Made by a program: the position numbers and the translations under genes. DNA of 64,000 nt from Siphonodentalium dalli (taxonomy: Eukaryota; Mollusca; Scaphopoda; Gadilida; Siphonodentaliidae). Below, piece after piece: positions 13,125 through 24,296 of the stretch. Position 1 is the stretch's first letter, and each line of letters begins with the position of its first letter. The notes under the pieces are model-generated. The model did no database searches, had not been told where the DNA came from, and worked only from the letters and a program-made list of their open reading frames with translations. Location of the stretch: positions 154,407,151-154,471,150 of the forward strand of contig CP136068.1 in the NCBI GenBank assembly GCA_032622095.1, written 5' to 3'.

Positions 13125-13285
13125 TTAAATGTACTCAATCCGATCAGACGCTCCTAAATTACTATTTCCTTGGCTTCTGGGGTAAACAAATATTTGATTC
13201 GAGCCGATGAACCCACCCATCAAAGCTCAGAGTGATCAGATATCGATTTTTGAAGTTTGTTATTTCTCGAGATGTGTAATAATAT
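13125..13285 (+). mobile_element. Truncated copy of the TTAA-flanked MITE family
   Basis: It starts TTAA|ATGTACTCAATCCGATCAGA and continues through the CTATTTCCTTGGCTTCTGGGG and TCAAAGCTCAGAGTGATCAG blocks shared with the copies at 30.6 and 34.7 kb (blocks named by their key parts only). Only the left half is present and the right terminal repeat is missing. Confidence 0.78.
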
Positions 13286-13635
13286 GTGGCCCACAAACAC
13301 GTGGTCAAACGGAGGGTCTCGGACAAAATTGCGAATGAAAATGGATAACTATAATATCAAGTGGTAATACGGTCAAATTTCGTGATATTTTAGTGATAAT
13401 ACGGCCATATTTTGTTGAACAAAATGTTAACAAATAACAAGTTTTGGGTAATTTGATACAATAGTGGACAGTGTTAAGCATTATTGTTTGCAAGAAATCG
13501 ATTCTGATAACTAAAGCGTAGTTTAAAGAAATGCAATAAACTCTTATATTCCAACGTAACCGGTTTGAGATCCTCTATACAAACATATAGTGGCTCAGTG
13601 TTGGTCTATGCACCACTCAACAATTGTGATACTGT

Positions 13636-13868
13636 TCACAGATCGATTTCACAGATATAGAGTGTTTTTGATGTATATGTACACGGAGCATCTATAAATT
13701 CCATGTTGCGGGGCCTGCTCATTATCAGGCAGTTTTGGGAGGCTTGTAATCCCATGTCTCCCGAGTACCACCTCGTCCAGCTGAGCGGTGTCCCGTCCGT
13801 GTGAGTCCACGTCCCGACATGTCCCTCCTCCGTCCCGTCGATCCAGAAGTAGTTATATCCAAGGTAGG
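13636..13868 (-). CDS. Last exon of a C-type lectin domain protein
   Basis: The minus-strand exon begins after a good acceptor (CTTCCAG at 13,869-13,875) and ends at TGA 13,636-13,638, giving about 77 residues. It is the C-terminal half of a C-type lectin fold: WIDG, then GTWTHTDGTPLSW, RWYSGDM, QNCL, and the closing FIDAPC...YICE. The two cysteines of the last disulfide (QNC, YIC) and the APC cysteine are present. The EPN/QPD and WND sugar-binding triplets are replaced (SGD region; FID), so classical calcium-dependent sugar binding is unlikely. Such domains are usually secreted or extracellular. The first half of the domain should lie upstream at higher coordinates but was not found. The same strand carries EGF exons 25 kb upstream, so one EGF-lectin gene is plausible. 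Confidence 0.87.
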
Positions 13869-14410
13869 CTGGAAGATACATCTAGATACAGAACACTTCA
13901 ATGACAGATGGGCGTAGCTGCGTAGCGTGCAATGTCGACCATGAATAACGGCGATTAGTTAACTAGTTATATACTCAATTGATTATTTCACAGTTATTAT
14001 AATATATTCTCCACCTGGGCGTGTGTTCAAGATATAAACAGACAAGGCCATTTGTTCTAAACATACATCAAATAAAAATCAACAGGTGTTAACTAATAAT
14101 CAATAAGTCAATACCAACTTAATAAAGATCGAATAACAACCAACAAATCTATCACCATGTACCCCATACACGAACGTCGACAGGTAACCGAAATAGTACA
14201 CGAACACCACACCGACTCCATGGACTGTCAGAATATAAACCAATATAAATATTCGACTGGTAACCGTAATGGGACCTTTTCTGCTTTGTACATGTACGGG
14301 TCAACAAAACTAATTTATGACAGTAGAACGGCTGAATATTATTTCATTACGCCACATGGTGGTGTATCTAGTTTCGTTGATTTTGATATTGTGTGGTGGA
14401 CTGGACGAAT
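13869..14410. other. No gene seen; presumed intron of the lectin gene
   Basis: This lies just upstream of the lectin exon on the minus strand. It is AT-rich. The 105-codon plus-strand open frame at 14,157-14,474 shows no family features and runs into a duplicated repeat. GAACGGCTGAATATTA at about 14,327 is the motif repeated in tandem at 18.1-18.3 kb. Confidence 0.4.
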
Positions 14411-14880
14411 GTATTCTTGGATATTTTTTTTTGTACCTTACTCAATCGTACCAATAGAATCACGTATATGCTGAAATTGTAAAGTTAACGGCACCGGTGT
14501 ATAATATGTTTTTGAAAATATGATAAATCGTATCCATAGGGTCAGGACAGGCTGAAATTGTAAACTTAAAGTCACTTGTTGTTGAAAATATAAATAATTT
14601 GATAGCCTGAAAATAATATATCACCCATTGGGAGCCCCCGGTGTATTCTTGGAGATCTTTATTTGTACCTTACTCAATCGTACCGATAGAATCACGTAGA
14701 TGCTTAAATTGTAAAGTTAACGTCACCGGTGTATAATATGTTTTTGAAAATGTGATAAATCGTATCGATAGAGCCAGGACAGGCTGAAATTGTGAACTTA
14801 ATGTCACTTGTTGTTGAAAATATAAATAATTTGATAGACTGAAAATAATGTGTAACCCATTGGGAACCCCTGGTGTAGTG
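14411..14880 (+). repeat. Tandem duplication, 232-bp unit
   Basis: GTATTCTTGG starts both units, at 14,411 and 14,643. They share CTTACTCAATCGTACC, AAGTTAACG.CACCGGTG and ACCCATTGGGA.CCCC in the same order. Divergence is low to moderate. Confidence 0.88.
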
Positions 14881-15190
14881 AAGTGAATTGTGGGTAGTTT
14901 CATTGTGATTCTCCGCCATCTTTATTTTCTGGAATTATCACCAAGATTTCTCCCCTCGATTCTCTTAAAATGCACCCGAATCGGTCAGATTCTTTTGATA
15001 ATTATATCTAAATACATCTTAGCTACTATTCAGATCTGCTGTCCCGGTCGAAAAGGGTTTAGTTTGACCAAAATGGCAATTGACAAAAGCCTGTTTACAA
15101 AATGCGTCTAATCGATGACCCGTCCACGGTCCACGCTGTAGTGTAAATTTATTATCGAAAACAAATTCAATTTCTTCCATCTAAAGCATA

Positions 15191-15650
15191 ATTACGCGCT
15201 GAACTCTGTCATTTTAAGAATATATAAGTATTACACACATACACACCAAATTTCAGCTCAAAATTTGGAAAATGACAGTTTTATAGACATAAATCGATTT
15301 TAATGGGAAATCCTGTGTTAAATTTTATCATCGAAAAAAAAATCATTTCTTCGATCTAAAAAATAATTACGTGGTGTACCCTGTCATTTTAGGAATATAT
15401 AAGTATTACACACATACACACCAAACTTTAGCTCAAAATTTTGAAAAATGACAGTTTTATAGACATAAACCGATTTTAATGGGAAATCCTGTGTTAAATT
15501 TTATCATCGAAAAAAAAATCATTTCTTCGATCTAAAAAATAATTACGTGCTGTACCCTATCATTTTAGGAATATATAAGTATCCCACGCACACACACCAA
15601 GTGTGAGCTAAAATATTTGAAAAATAAGAGATTTATCGACATAAATCGAT
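15191..15650 (+). repeat. 175-bp tandem units inside the dispersed element
   Basis: About two and a half units start at 15,191, 15,366 and 15,542, each containing ATTACG.G.TG.ACCCTGTCATTTTA and ACAGTTTTATAGACATAAA. Equivalent units occur at 51,065-51,330, directly against the large satellite. Confidence 0.88.
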
Positions 15651-16760
15651 TTGTATATGGCAGATGCCAATTGCCTTGTTAAATCAATTTTAGGGCCCTG
15701 CAAATGTTTTCTGAGCTGTTCCATGTTGGGCACTAGAGTCCATATTTGACCGTTATATCTGATAATTGTGCGGCAGTACAGTCGCGTTACTTTATACGTC
15801 AACATTGGTCATTATCACCCGACAAATTTATTTCGGCCTATCGTATCAACCCCTATTTTCTCCCGCGTAGCCTGACTAAGTGTCAACATTGGTCTTTATC
15901 GCTCCACTAATTTGTATCGTTTCATCGGTATTAATTCCATATCCAATTATCCACATATAACCAAACCAACCTCTAATCCCGGTCCAATTTATTTAATTTT
16001 TTCATCGCTATAGTCACGTTACTTAATAGTTTATCGTGTGATACTTGTACTTATATGTCTATGGCATTACTATAGTATACCGTATACGTATATCAATTGA
16101 TATTCCTTTCTATATAATCCTGGTGCCATCTATAGAGATAGAGATAATTTCATACCCCCCCCCCCATTTTATGTCATTGCTGCTTTAGTACAGCCGCGAT
16201 ACATTACATGGCAACATCGCTCCACTAATTTATGTCAGTTCATCGGTACGAACCATTTTTTCTCCGAGTTCATATAACGTACCAACCCAACATCTTACAG
16301 AAGTCCATAAATGACTATTCTGGCACTATATAGAGATGACTAAGATTCTGACACCCCCTATTGTATAGCTTTGTTGCAATGTTCAGTAGAGTTGAGATGC
16401 ATAATATGTCAACATTGGTCATTATCGCTCTATAAATTTATATCGTTTCAACCCTTAGTTCCCTGTATCGCCCACCCCTCCATGAATTTATTTTTTCATT
16501 TGCATTTATAGTCTCGTTATGTACACATTTTATCTGTTGTAACGTTTGCTTCAATGCGTCGAGTTCCGCTGCAGAGAATACAAAACTGACAACATTTTGA
16601 AATGTAAGCAGGCTTCAAACTCATCTTATCCAAGAAAAACTCTGGTTACATACGAAATTTGTGTATAAGGTGTACGCGCATTTGTTGCGTTAAAAAACAA
16701 AGGTCCCAAGTCAAGGTCCAAATCCCCAACACACTGTTGTGAGGTTTAACTCCATCTACA

Positions 16761-16893
16761 TACAGTAATGTCCAAAGTAATTGATCACTTAACCACAGCA
16801 AAATTATGGGTATTTTTTCATGATTTTAAATCCTGAAAAATTACCCATAATTATGCTGTGGTTAAGTGGTCAATTACTTTGAGCATTACTGTA
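16761..16893. mobile_element. 129-bp palindromic Tc1/mariner-type MITE, copy 1
   Basis: The element 16,763-16,891 starts CAGTAATGTCCAAAG and ends CATTACTG, flanked by TA on both sides. The arms are complementary nearly to the centre, so the whole unit can form a long hairpin. TA target duplication and CAGT ends fit Tc1/mariner-type MITEs. Confidence 0.9.
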
Positions 16894-16935
16894 ACCAATA
16901 TAAGGATTTGAGGTTTAATGATAACTCAATCCTCA

Positions 16936-17068
16936 TACAGTAATGTTCAAAGTAATTGACCACTTAACCACAGCAGAATTATTGGTAATTTTTCCGGATT
17001 TTAAATCCTGAAAAATTACCAATAATTCTGATGTGGTTAAGTGGTCAATTACTTTGGGCATTACTGTA
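16936..17068. mobile_element. 129-bp palindromic Tc1/mariner-type MITE, copy 2
   Basis: The element 16,938-17,066 has the same length and ends as copy 1 and is flanked by TA. It lies 46 bp from copy 1, within a duplicated flank (ACCAATATAAGGAT.TGAGG), so local duplication rather than a second insertion probably produced it. Confidence 0.9.
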
Positions 17069-17514
17069 ACCAATATAAGGATGTGAGGTTTAATGAGAAC
17101 TCCATCCACATAACTAATAAATATGTGTGAAAATTAAAACAAAACAAAATAAATTCCATGATGGCGTCCAATATGGACTGCCTAATTCTGCTCCAAAACA
17201 TGTATATTGAATATATGGATGTTTATTGGGGGAAACCGATTATTTCAATGATATTTTCATTAACTGGGAACCAAAAGCCGACTTACGGGAGCGTGCTTCG
17301 CGCGCGACTGTATCTTAAGCATATGTGCATATTTAATAAGCCAACAATTGGAATCCCAACTGAGAAGATTGGCGTGGGTCCCTTGTGCGATCTGTCCATC
17401 GGAAACTATTTAGACATCTCAAGACACGTAAGACCCAATAACTTAATATACAGAATAGATACATCTATTGCCCGAGTGACTAATATTTATATTTGTTACA
17501 ATGAGGTCAAATAG

Positions 17515-18090
17515 TTGTGAAGCCAGCACCACAATTATTTCCCTCCATAGTAAATCTTAAAACAACTTCTAAAGAATTATAATTTACCTTATATTTGGTA
17601 TGGAGCGTCCTTGATTTACTGGAGTTCAGATTTGTTAACATCACGTCACCAAGTTAATTACTTGCGAAGCCACAGCCATAACTATTTCCCTCCATAGTAA
17701 TTCTCAAAACAACTTCTTAAGAACAATTGACCAGGTCAGTCGCGCAATTATTGGAAGAGCCACGGTGAATCATTTTTTTTAAACCAAATGTTACATTTAA
17801 ATTATTGCTTTATTTAACAACAACAACAAATTAAATGAGAAAATTAACTTTTACTACTTGCTAAATTCTATCTTTTAATTATTTCATTTAAATTTTAGTA
17901 TTTACAGTATACTAAGTCCAAGTATTTATAATCTGTTGAGTGACCCCACAGTCGTTTACTTGCTTTGTTAGTAATAATTTGAAGGATTACTTGTTTAAAC
18001 GCAATTGTTATCAAAATATTTTATGTATTTTTTTATAATTTCTATTTATATGTAAAACTATAATCTTGGTGGCGTTACCATTTCTGACTA
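17515..18090. other. No gene seen
   Basis: AT-rich. Two similar stretches at 17,520-17,590 and 17,660-17,730 share ATTTCCCTCCATAGTAA and AAACAACTTCT. A block at about 18,065-18,105, including CTTGGTGGCGTTACCATTTC, recurs at 45,112-45,152, marking an unclassified dispersed repeat. Confidence 0.5.
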
Positions 18091-18124
18091 TGGTTTTCTT
18101 GTTATATATGTTAATGGGTTTAGT

Positions 18125-18335
18125 ACGTGAAGCTAGAACGGCTTAATATGCTGTCATTATACATGTTAATGTGCTTGAAATGTGGCAGTAGAACGGCTGA
18201 ATTTCATATATGAATGTATTTACTACTTGAAACGACGGCTGAATATTATATCATTATATAGGCTAATGTGTCTAATACGTGACATTAGAACGGCTGAATA
18301 TTATGTCATTATCTATGTTAATGTTTTAGTACATG
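18125..18335 (+). repeat. ~60-bp tandem repeat (GAACGGCTGAATATTA units)
   Basis: Four degenerate units each contain GAACGGCT.AAT followed by a TCATTATA..TTAATG phrase and then a TAGTACGTGA-like phrase. A single unit also occurs at about 14,320. Confidence 0.75.
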
Positions 18336-18384
18336 ATAAAAGTGTAAGGCATGCAAGCATGTATATCGACATGTGTATACCAAG

Positions 18385-18490
18385 TAGGATATGTCCGTCC
18401 GTCTGTTGTCTGTTCGCAGTGTTTTGTATACAAGAGTGTGATATGTCTGTCCGTCCGTGTATCTGTCCGTGTGTCTGTCTGTTTGCGATT
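18385..18490 (+). repeat. GTCCGTCTGT-type microsatellite
   Basis: Impure GTCC/GTCT tetranucleotide tract. It is followed by GCGATTTTTTCTCAAAGACCC-like sequence, a layout repeated near 60,270-60,330. This is probably part of a dispersed repeat family. Confidence 0.7.
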
Positions 18491-18875
18491 TTTTCTCAAA
18501 GACCCCTGGACTGATCTCAACTATATTTGGTGTGGTGATTCGGGGTACCCGGTGGGTGTTATAACGGCGTTTGTTTGTTTTTATTATTTTGGTTTTCTTT
18601 AAAAATCAAGGTGTCAAAAACTCACAATGTGCGCAATGCGCACAAAGGGCCCTGCTATATATGAAGCGATGGTATGTAATTAAACTGTTCAACAGTATAT
18701 ATCTTGGAATGTTAAGAAACAAAAAGAATGGTTAATAAAGGCTCCCGAAGGGATTGAGTCCTGTTTCAGCTATTCAATAATTGGTGAGTGTGCCTTTGGA
18801 GTGACAGGTCATCCGTAACCAGGTGACATTGTTGTCGTTGCACTGCATTAATCACTATGTATGTATGTCTCACCA

Positions 18876-19035
18876 GTTTCGTTGAGAACTGTTCCCATCA
18901 TGTTTCAAACGTCATCGTTCTTCATCCTGATGATATGGCCGCTCTCGGCTTGGCACGCAGCATCTCCCGTGTAGAAGTCGTTATTCCCGAGGACTATTTT
19001 GAAGCAAACGGTACCCACGCCAGCGTTGAGTTCAT
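18876..19035 (+). CDS. Possible exon of unknown function
   Basis: An open stretch after an acceptor-like CTCACCAG (ending about 18,875) encodes a balanced sequence including VIVLHPDDMAALGLARSI and VEVVIPEDYFEANGTHASVE. Its GC content is higher than its surroundings and its composition looks protein-like. Possible donors are CG|GTACCC near 19,010 and AGC|GTTGAG near 19,024. The frame otherwise runs into the minisatellite that follows. I do not recognise the family and no neighbouring exon was found. Confidence 0.4.
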
Positions 19036-19865
19036 GTCGATAACAATCAGGGCACTCTGTAAGAGAGATATCCACCAGGGCATGATGCAAGGGAGATAAC
19101 CATCAGGACACGATGTAAGAGAGATATCCAACAGGACATGATATAAGGGAGATAATCATCAGGACACGCTGTAAGGAAGATATCCATCAGGACACGTTGT
19201 AAGAGAGATATCCACCAGGGCACGTTGTACGAGATACATCCATCAGGACACGCTGTAAGGAAGATATCCGTCAGGGCACGATGTAAGGGGGATAACCAAC
19301 ATGGCACGATGTAAGGGAGATAATCACCAGCCACCAGGGTACGCTGTAAGAGAGATACCCACCATGGCATGATGTAAGGGAGATAACCATCAGGTCATGA
19401 TGTAAGGGAGATAACCATCAGGGAACGCTGTAAGAGAGATATCCATCAGGGCACGCTGTAAGAGAGATAACCATCAGGGAACGCTGTAAGGGAGATATCC
19501 GTAAAGGCACGCTGTAAGAGATGTAACCACCAGGACATGATGTAATGGAGATAACGATCATGGCACGCTGTAAGGGAGATAATCATCAGGACACGGTGTA
19601 ATGAAGACAGTCATTAGGGTATGCTGTAATGGATACACTCATCGGGGCACGTTGTCAGGGAGATAATCATCATGGTGCGCCGCTGTAAGGAAGATAATCA
19701 CAAGGGCACACTACAAGGGAAATAATCATCATAGTGCGCGCTATAAGGGGGATAATCATCAGAGCAAGATGTAAGGGATCTAATCAGCAGGATACGCTGG
19801 AAGGGAGATAACCACCATGACACGCTATAAGGGAGACAATCATCATCAGGATATGTTGTAATGGA
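19036..19865 (+). repeat. ~28-bp minisatellite array 1
   Basis: About 29 variant units of the form AAGGGAGATAACCATCAGGG followed by CACGCTGT. Variants alternate GATATCC/GATAACC and CATGATG/CACGCTG. Short peptides predicted on both strands are by-products of the repeat. Confidence 0.93.
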
Positions 19866-19930
19866 ATCAGGGAGCTAAATGTGTTCTAGATTCGGGGAGC
19901 GAGTACACCTTGGAATACTAAAGGTGAAGG
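19866..19930 (+). repeat. Shared flank of the two minisatellite arrays
   Basis: GAATCAGGGAGCTAAATGTG ... GGGGAGCGAGTACACC ... GGAATACTAAAGGT recurs at 21,201-21,265 next to array 2. It abuts the right end of array 1 and the left side of array 2. Confidence 0.85.
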
Positions 19931-21200
19931 TTACTGAAGAATGACCTTCACCTGATACATGCGACACGTTATTAAAGGATGACATCGCGTTTATTTGATT
20001 TGTACATCATATCTAAATAATTTAAACTGGTGAATGAATGGGGGAATGGATGTTTGTGAGCGGGAAATTTATTTAACTAGCTGCTGTAGTTCTGGGTTTT
20101 TCCAGATCAAATTTGGCTGTGGGGTAGCCCTGTCGTACACTTGGGGATTTATTAAAAAAAGTAAACACATGACCTATGATTTTTCTTGCATTTTCGTGAT
20201 CAACTGGTGTCAATCTAGCTGGGTAAGCATCACTGGTATTGCCTGCAGGCTTTAATTCAGTGAATTTGGCCGAAACGTTAGCACTGTCGCCTATGGGAAA
20301 CCATTTTGTTCAGTGATTCCTATAAGAACAATTTGAATTTTACGAAATTTCACGTCTCGGCATGATATGTTGTTAATTTCATATTTTCTTACTTTAAAAT
20401 GATAATGACCACATTTTGGACAGATTCAAAGAAGAAACGCATGGGTTCGCCTGTTGATAGTAAAGAAAGTGATAAATCTGGGAGTTTTGCATGGACATCA
20501 GGTACCATTATGGAGTCAGGGGGTCTAAAGCCCCCCTCTTTACTATTTTGAGGAGTGTTACCCCCCCCCCCCCCGTTGGGAAAAGGTGGCAGTTGACCTA
20601 ATTAAGCTTCCGGCACCCAGTAGCCTTATCGGGGATCGTAGCCCTACCCCAAGTCGGGGGGGGGGGGGTGATGGCATCACCACTAGGGTTACTGTCGTGC
20701 AAGACTGTCATGGCAGGTTTGTTAAACAGACATTATGCCCTGCCATCTGGTAAAATTTCATGCCTGCGGCTTTATCTGATGTTGTATCATTATGTTTAGA
20801 ACTATGGTAGCTTTAGATTGCTATTAAAGTATTTTTAATTTTAATTTTCTGTTAATTTTGGTAAATGTTTATTATAAATTGCCAACATTCTGTATGAAAA
20901 GGGTTAAAATTGGACAAGATATCCCTCTTGAAATGTACATTAACATTTCCTCTTCAATTTAGTAATATTATGGTATATAAGGGCATACTTCAGTTATACG
21001 AGATGCATCAGGTAGTAAAATTGAAGAAAAAAAACAATTTTTTTTGGCTTTATTTTGAGGATTGACACTAATTTTCAGGATGCCTCATATTGAAAAAATA
21101 AACAACTACGCCCGATATAATCCATTTCTGGTTTCAGTAAGGTCTATATTTTGATAAAATACTATAAGAAACGCTGTGTGGTAGACATATATATATATAT
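19931..21200. other. No gene seen; poly-C and poly-G tracts
   Basis: Sequence between the minisatellite arrays. It holds a C run at about 20,561-20,574 and a G run at about 20,656-20,668, the latter capable of unusual secondary structure, and a short (TA)n at 21,188-21,200. No exon was supported. Confidence 0.45.
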
Positions 21201-21650
21201 AGGAATCAGGGTGCTAAATGTGTTCTAGAGTCGGGGAGCGAGTACACCGTGGAATACTAAAGGTCGCTTATGGGAAACCTTTGGTGGGGCTGGATAACCA
21301 CCGGGGCACGCTATAATTGAGATAAACATCATGGCGCGATGTGGAGATAAACATCAGGACACGCTGTAATGGAGATAGCCATCATGGCACGGTGTAAGGG
21401 GGATAACAAGCAGGGCATGCTGGAAGGGAAATACGCGATAAGGGCACGCTGTAAGGGGGGTAATCACCAGGGCACGCTGGAAGGGAGATACTCACCAGGA
21501 CATACTGTAATGGAGATAGCCAGCATGGCACGATGTTTGGGAGATACTCACCAGGTCACGCTGGAAGGGAGATAAATATTCAGGGCAAGTTGGAAAGGAG
21601 ATAACCACAATGGCACGATGTAAGGGAGATAATCATCAGGGTACGGTGAT
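21201..21650 (+). repeat. ~28-bp minisatellite array 2 with shared flank
   Basis: The flank (21,201-21,265) is followed by about 12 units of the same AAGGGAGATAACCA-type repeat. The two arrays plus flanks look like one ancestral locus that was split or duplicated. Confidence 0.9.
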
Positions 21651-22412
21651 AGGACATTTAGTGCGACAGATCAGTGTTACAATATTAATGTGAGTTACGT
21701 GTCAGGCATTACTTATTTCGGCCAATTTGGCCGGTTACTTCATGTGACTTTTTCATCTGACGTGTGTGTCGGAATAATGATATGGAGGATTTATGTAAAT
21801 GTTAGCCCAAACTACATTTCCAAGTAACGATGGTTTTGTTGTTTATTTTGAGGAATAATACCGCGTCAGATGAATTCAGCCCAAATATGTTAACAGTTGT
21901 CGTGTAAAACATTCGGCAGTAAGTTAGCGTTATTTAGTATTTGTGGATGTCCTTCAACATGGGGAAAATAGACTACTGCGCTTGAACGAGCATGTGAATT
22001 GTCGTTTTTAATGTATAGCAACTTTATAATCAATAACAGAGGCATTCTCTGTCAAATAAGGTCGCTCTATTTACGATACCAATTGGGGAACTTTGTGAAT
22101 TAAATTACGCGTAAACTTAACCTGCTGCAAATAGAAAAGGTGTCGGAATCGGTGTACTCGCCTCATGGCTAACTCGCCCCAATCGGCGAGTGCCAACTCG
22201 GAATAAAAGGCCAACTCGGAATAAAAGATGCATACGGGGTGTTATATGGCGTTTGGTCCGTTGTTTCTCAATTAATATTATTGAAATTTGGTGTATATGT
22301 CCGGGCTGGGACATGGAATACAACAACGTTTGAATTGTTTTTAAATTTACAAATTTGTTGATTTTATTCATTTTGTTTTCGTTCTGAAACACACTATAAA
22401 GTGTATATAATA
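21651..22412. other. No gene seen
   Basis: AT-rich. A short motif set with ACTCGCC and GCCAACTCGGAATAAAAG (twice, about 22,190-22,228) resembles the edge of a minisatellite. No splice-bounded exon was recognised. Confidence 0.4.
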
Positions 22413-22725
22413 TAATAACGAACACGAGACATACATAATTTATAAACTGTTAACAAAAGATATCAAATTCAATACATGACAAAGATGACTCAGTGGAGTT
22501 TATAAAGTGAACATAAAAACATTGAGGTAAGAATCTTTTTAAGGAATGCAACTTTATTTAATGATAATAAACACATAAATTAAAATAACAAACATGAGAC
22601 ATACATGATTTATAAACTGTTAACAAAAGATATCAAACTCAATACATGACAAAGATGACTCAGTGAAGTTTATAAAGTGAACATAAAAATATTAAGGTAA
22701 AAATCTTTTTAAGCATTACTAAACC
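22413..22725 (+). repeat. Tandem duplication, ~170-bp period
   Basis: Two units share GAGACATACAT.ATTTATAAAC, ATGACAAAGATGACTCAGTG and TTTATAAAGTGAACATAAAA. The matching GAGACATAC starts at about 22,426 and 22,596. Confidence 0.88.
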
Positions 22726-22729
22726 GTTT

Positions 22730-24090
22730 AGCACAGTCCACTTCACTCATCCGATCATCACTAAACTTGATATTTATCTTGATATTGATCTATCAGATGA
22801 GAGCTATCAAATATTTTTTTTATTTTATAGGAAAAAATGGTCGCCAGCGGCCATATTACATTTACGTTATATGTTATCGCGTCATGTCGATATCTAGTAT
22901 TAGTTAGAAATTTCACCTTTCCAGATTCATAATTGCTCCATTGACTGTAACAGATGGAATTATTCCCCTCTTCGGATAGAGTGTCACTGAAACTTTATTT
23001 TGTCAGACTGTCTGTATAGTCACTGATTATATATGGCAATAATCTGTAATAAGATGTAGCACTATTTTATTTTATATTTACATGCAGTGCTGTTTTTATA
23101 CAACAATTCTAATCCCCCCTAGATCATCATGTGATCGACCATACATCGCGCGAGGACCTGGTTGAATTAAGGGGGTTTTTATGGATAACTTCTGTCCTCA
23201 AGCTAGATTATACTTATGACATTTAATGGCATGTTTCTAACGTGGAGGGTTAGATATGCTTGAGACACCAACACTCTTCAATTCACACCAAGTTATCAGC
23301 TGTCATATTCGGATATTAGAACCGATAGCCATGATATATGGTTTATTTTGTGTATACTAGTAATATTGTTATTTTCAGTACCTTTATATACCAGTACTGT
23401 GTATAACAATGCATATAAATTAATCCATGTATACATGTATATTGATTCAACGGATTCAGTGGTTTTGTCCATAAGTCTATCAAATATGCGGGGAAAACAT
23501 GGCCACAAGCAGTACACCCTGTTAAATTTCGAATTTGAATCAATTGGCGCACCCTGCAGCCAGCTTTTATTGGAGAACTTTTTCTCACGTGGATAGTTTG
23601 GGTCACCGCTAGATGTGAGCCATGTTTTGTTCTCAAGCTGTCCTTGTGAAGACATCACTGCCAGCGGTGATCTGGAATTTTACTATTTTTATGGCTAAAT
23701 AATTTGGTTGATCCTACAGACGACACCCCTTGTCCGATCGTCACCAGATTCCACAATGATCTTCTGGATAACCAGGGTGAGAGTAATCTAATTTTCCAGA
23801 ATTTCGTTAAAAAACATTACCACAGGCAGCAATTTGGTATCTTACTGTTTGATCCTCTTTTGCGTGACTGAATTGTTTAGCAACTGTACAGTCATATCCA
23901 TCATCTGATAGTCACCACACTTTATATTGATCTTCGGGAAGACAACTAGATGGGAGCTATCGAATGGTTTGAATTTTTTTGGAAAACATTGTCGCCAGCA
24001 GTCATCTTCTATTTTGGTTTTTATATACATGTATATCTCTTCATTCGGATAGTTAGTATTACGTAGGTACTTCAACTTTCCGCATTCCTG
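22730..24090 (-). pseudogene. Degenerate tandem copies of an unknown Cys/Trp domain
   Basis: Four stretches on the minus strand are related: 24,085-23,850 (head plus tail), 23,775-23,690 (tail only), 23,650-23,440 (head only) and 22,985-22,730 (head plus tail). The best copy reads CGKLKYLRNTNYPNEE, then DDCWRQCFPKKFKPFDSSHL, then KCGDYQMMD. The second head has SGDPNYPREK and CLWPCFPRIFDRL. The pattern NYP...CW..CFP..F..FD...CGDY resembles a CUB-like extracellular module, but spacing and cysteines do not fit well, so I do not assign it. The lowest-coordinate copy has stops. Splice sites were not resolved. Confidence 0.45.
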
Positions 24091-24296
24091 TCATCATTTG
24101 AAATATAAAAATTTACCTGATACCATGCACCCTTCAAAATTTGTTTCGTCGTATCTATTTTAATGACCCGTATGGTAATATTGATACAGATATATTTGTC
24201 AAACATTTCTTTGTACAATATACAGGTATTTAGTTTGTAACTAAATCTAGAAATATATAATAGTAGCTGGTGGACCCTACTTCGTCCGGGATGTTC

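Larger units (their letters stand above)
15140..17385. mobile_element. Dispersed ~2.2-kb element, copy A
   Basis: This region is collinear with 51,065-53,065. Shared blocks are the TATAAGTAT...ACACACCAA repeats, CAACATTGGTC.TTATC phrases, TAACCAA.C.AACCTCTAATC, GAGTTCCGCTGCAGA, and the end block AGACTGGCGT.GGTCCCTTG (17,365-17,385). Its left part has 175-176 bp tandem units (starts at 15,191, 15,366, 15,542). Its right part holds two palindromic MITEs. No transposase, reverse transcriptase or terminal inverted repeat was found. A non-autonomous element with internal tandem repeats (Helitron-like) is one possibility; segmental duplication is another. The 118-codon open frame at 17,158-17,514 overlaps its end and shows no known domain. 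Confidence 0.8.

Noticed and set aside
17158-17514. 118-codon plus-strand frame as a gene
   Set aside because: It overlaps the end of a dispersed element, the matching stretch of copy B is not preserved as an open frame, and no domain is visible.
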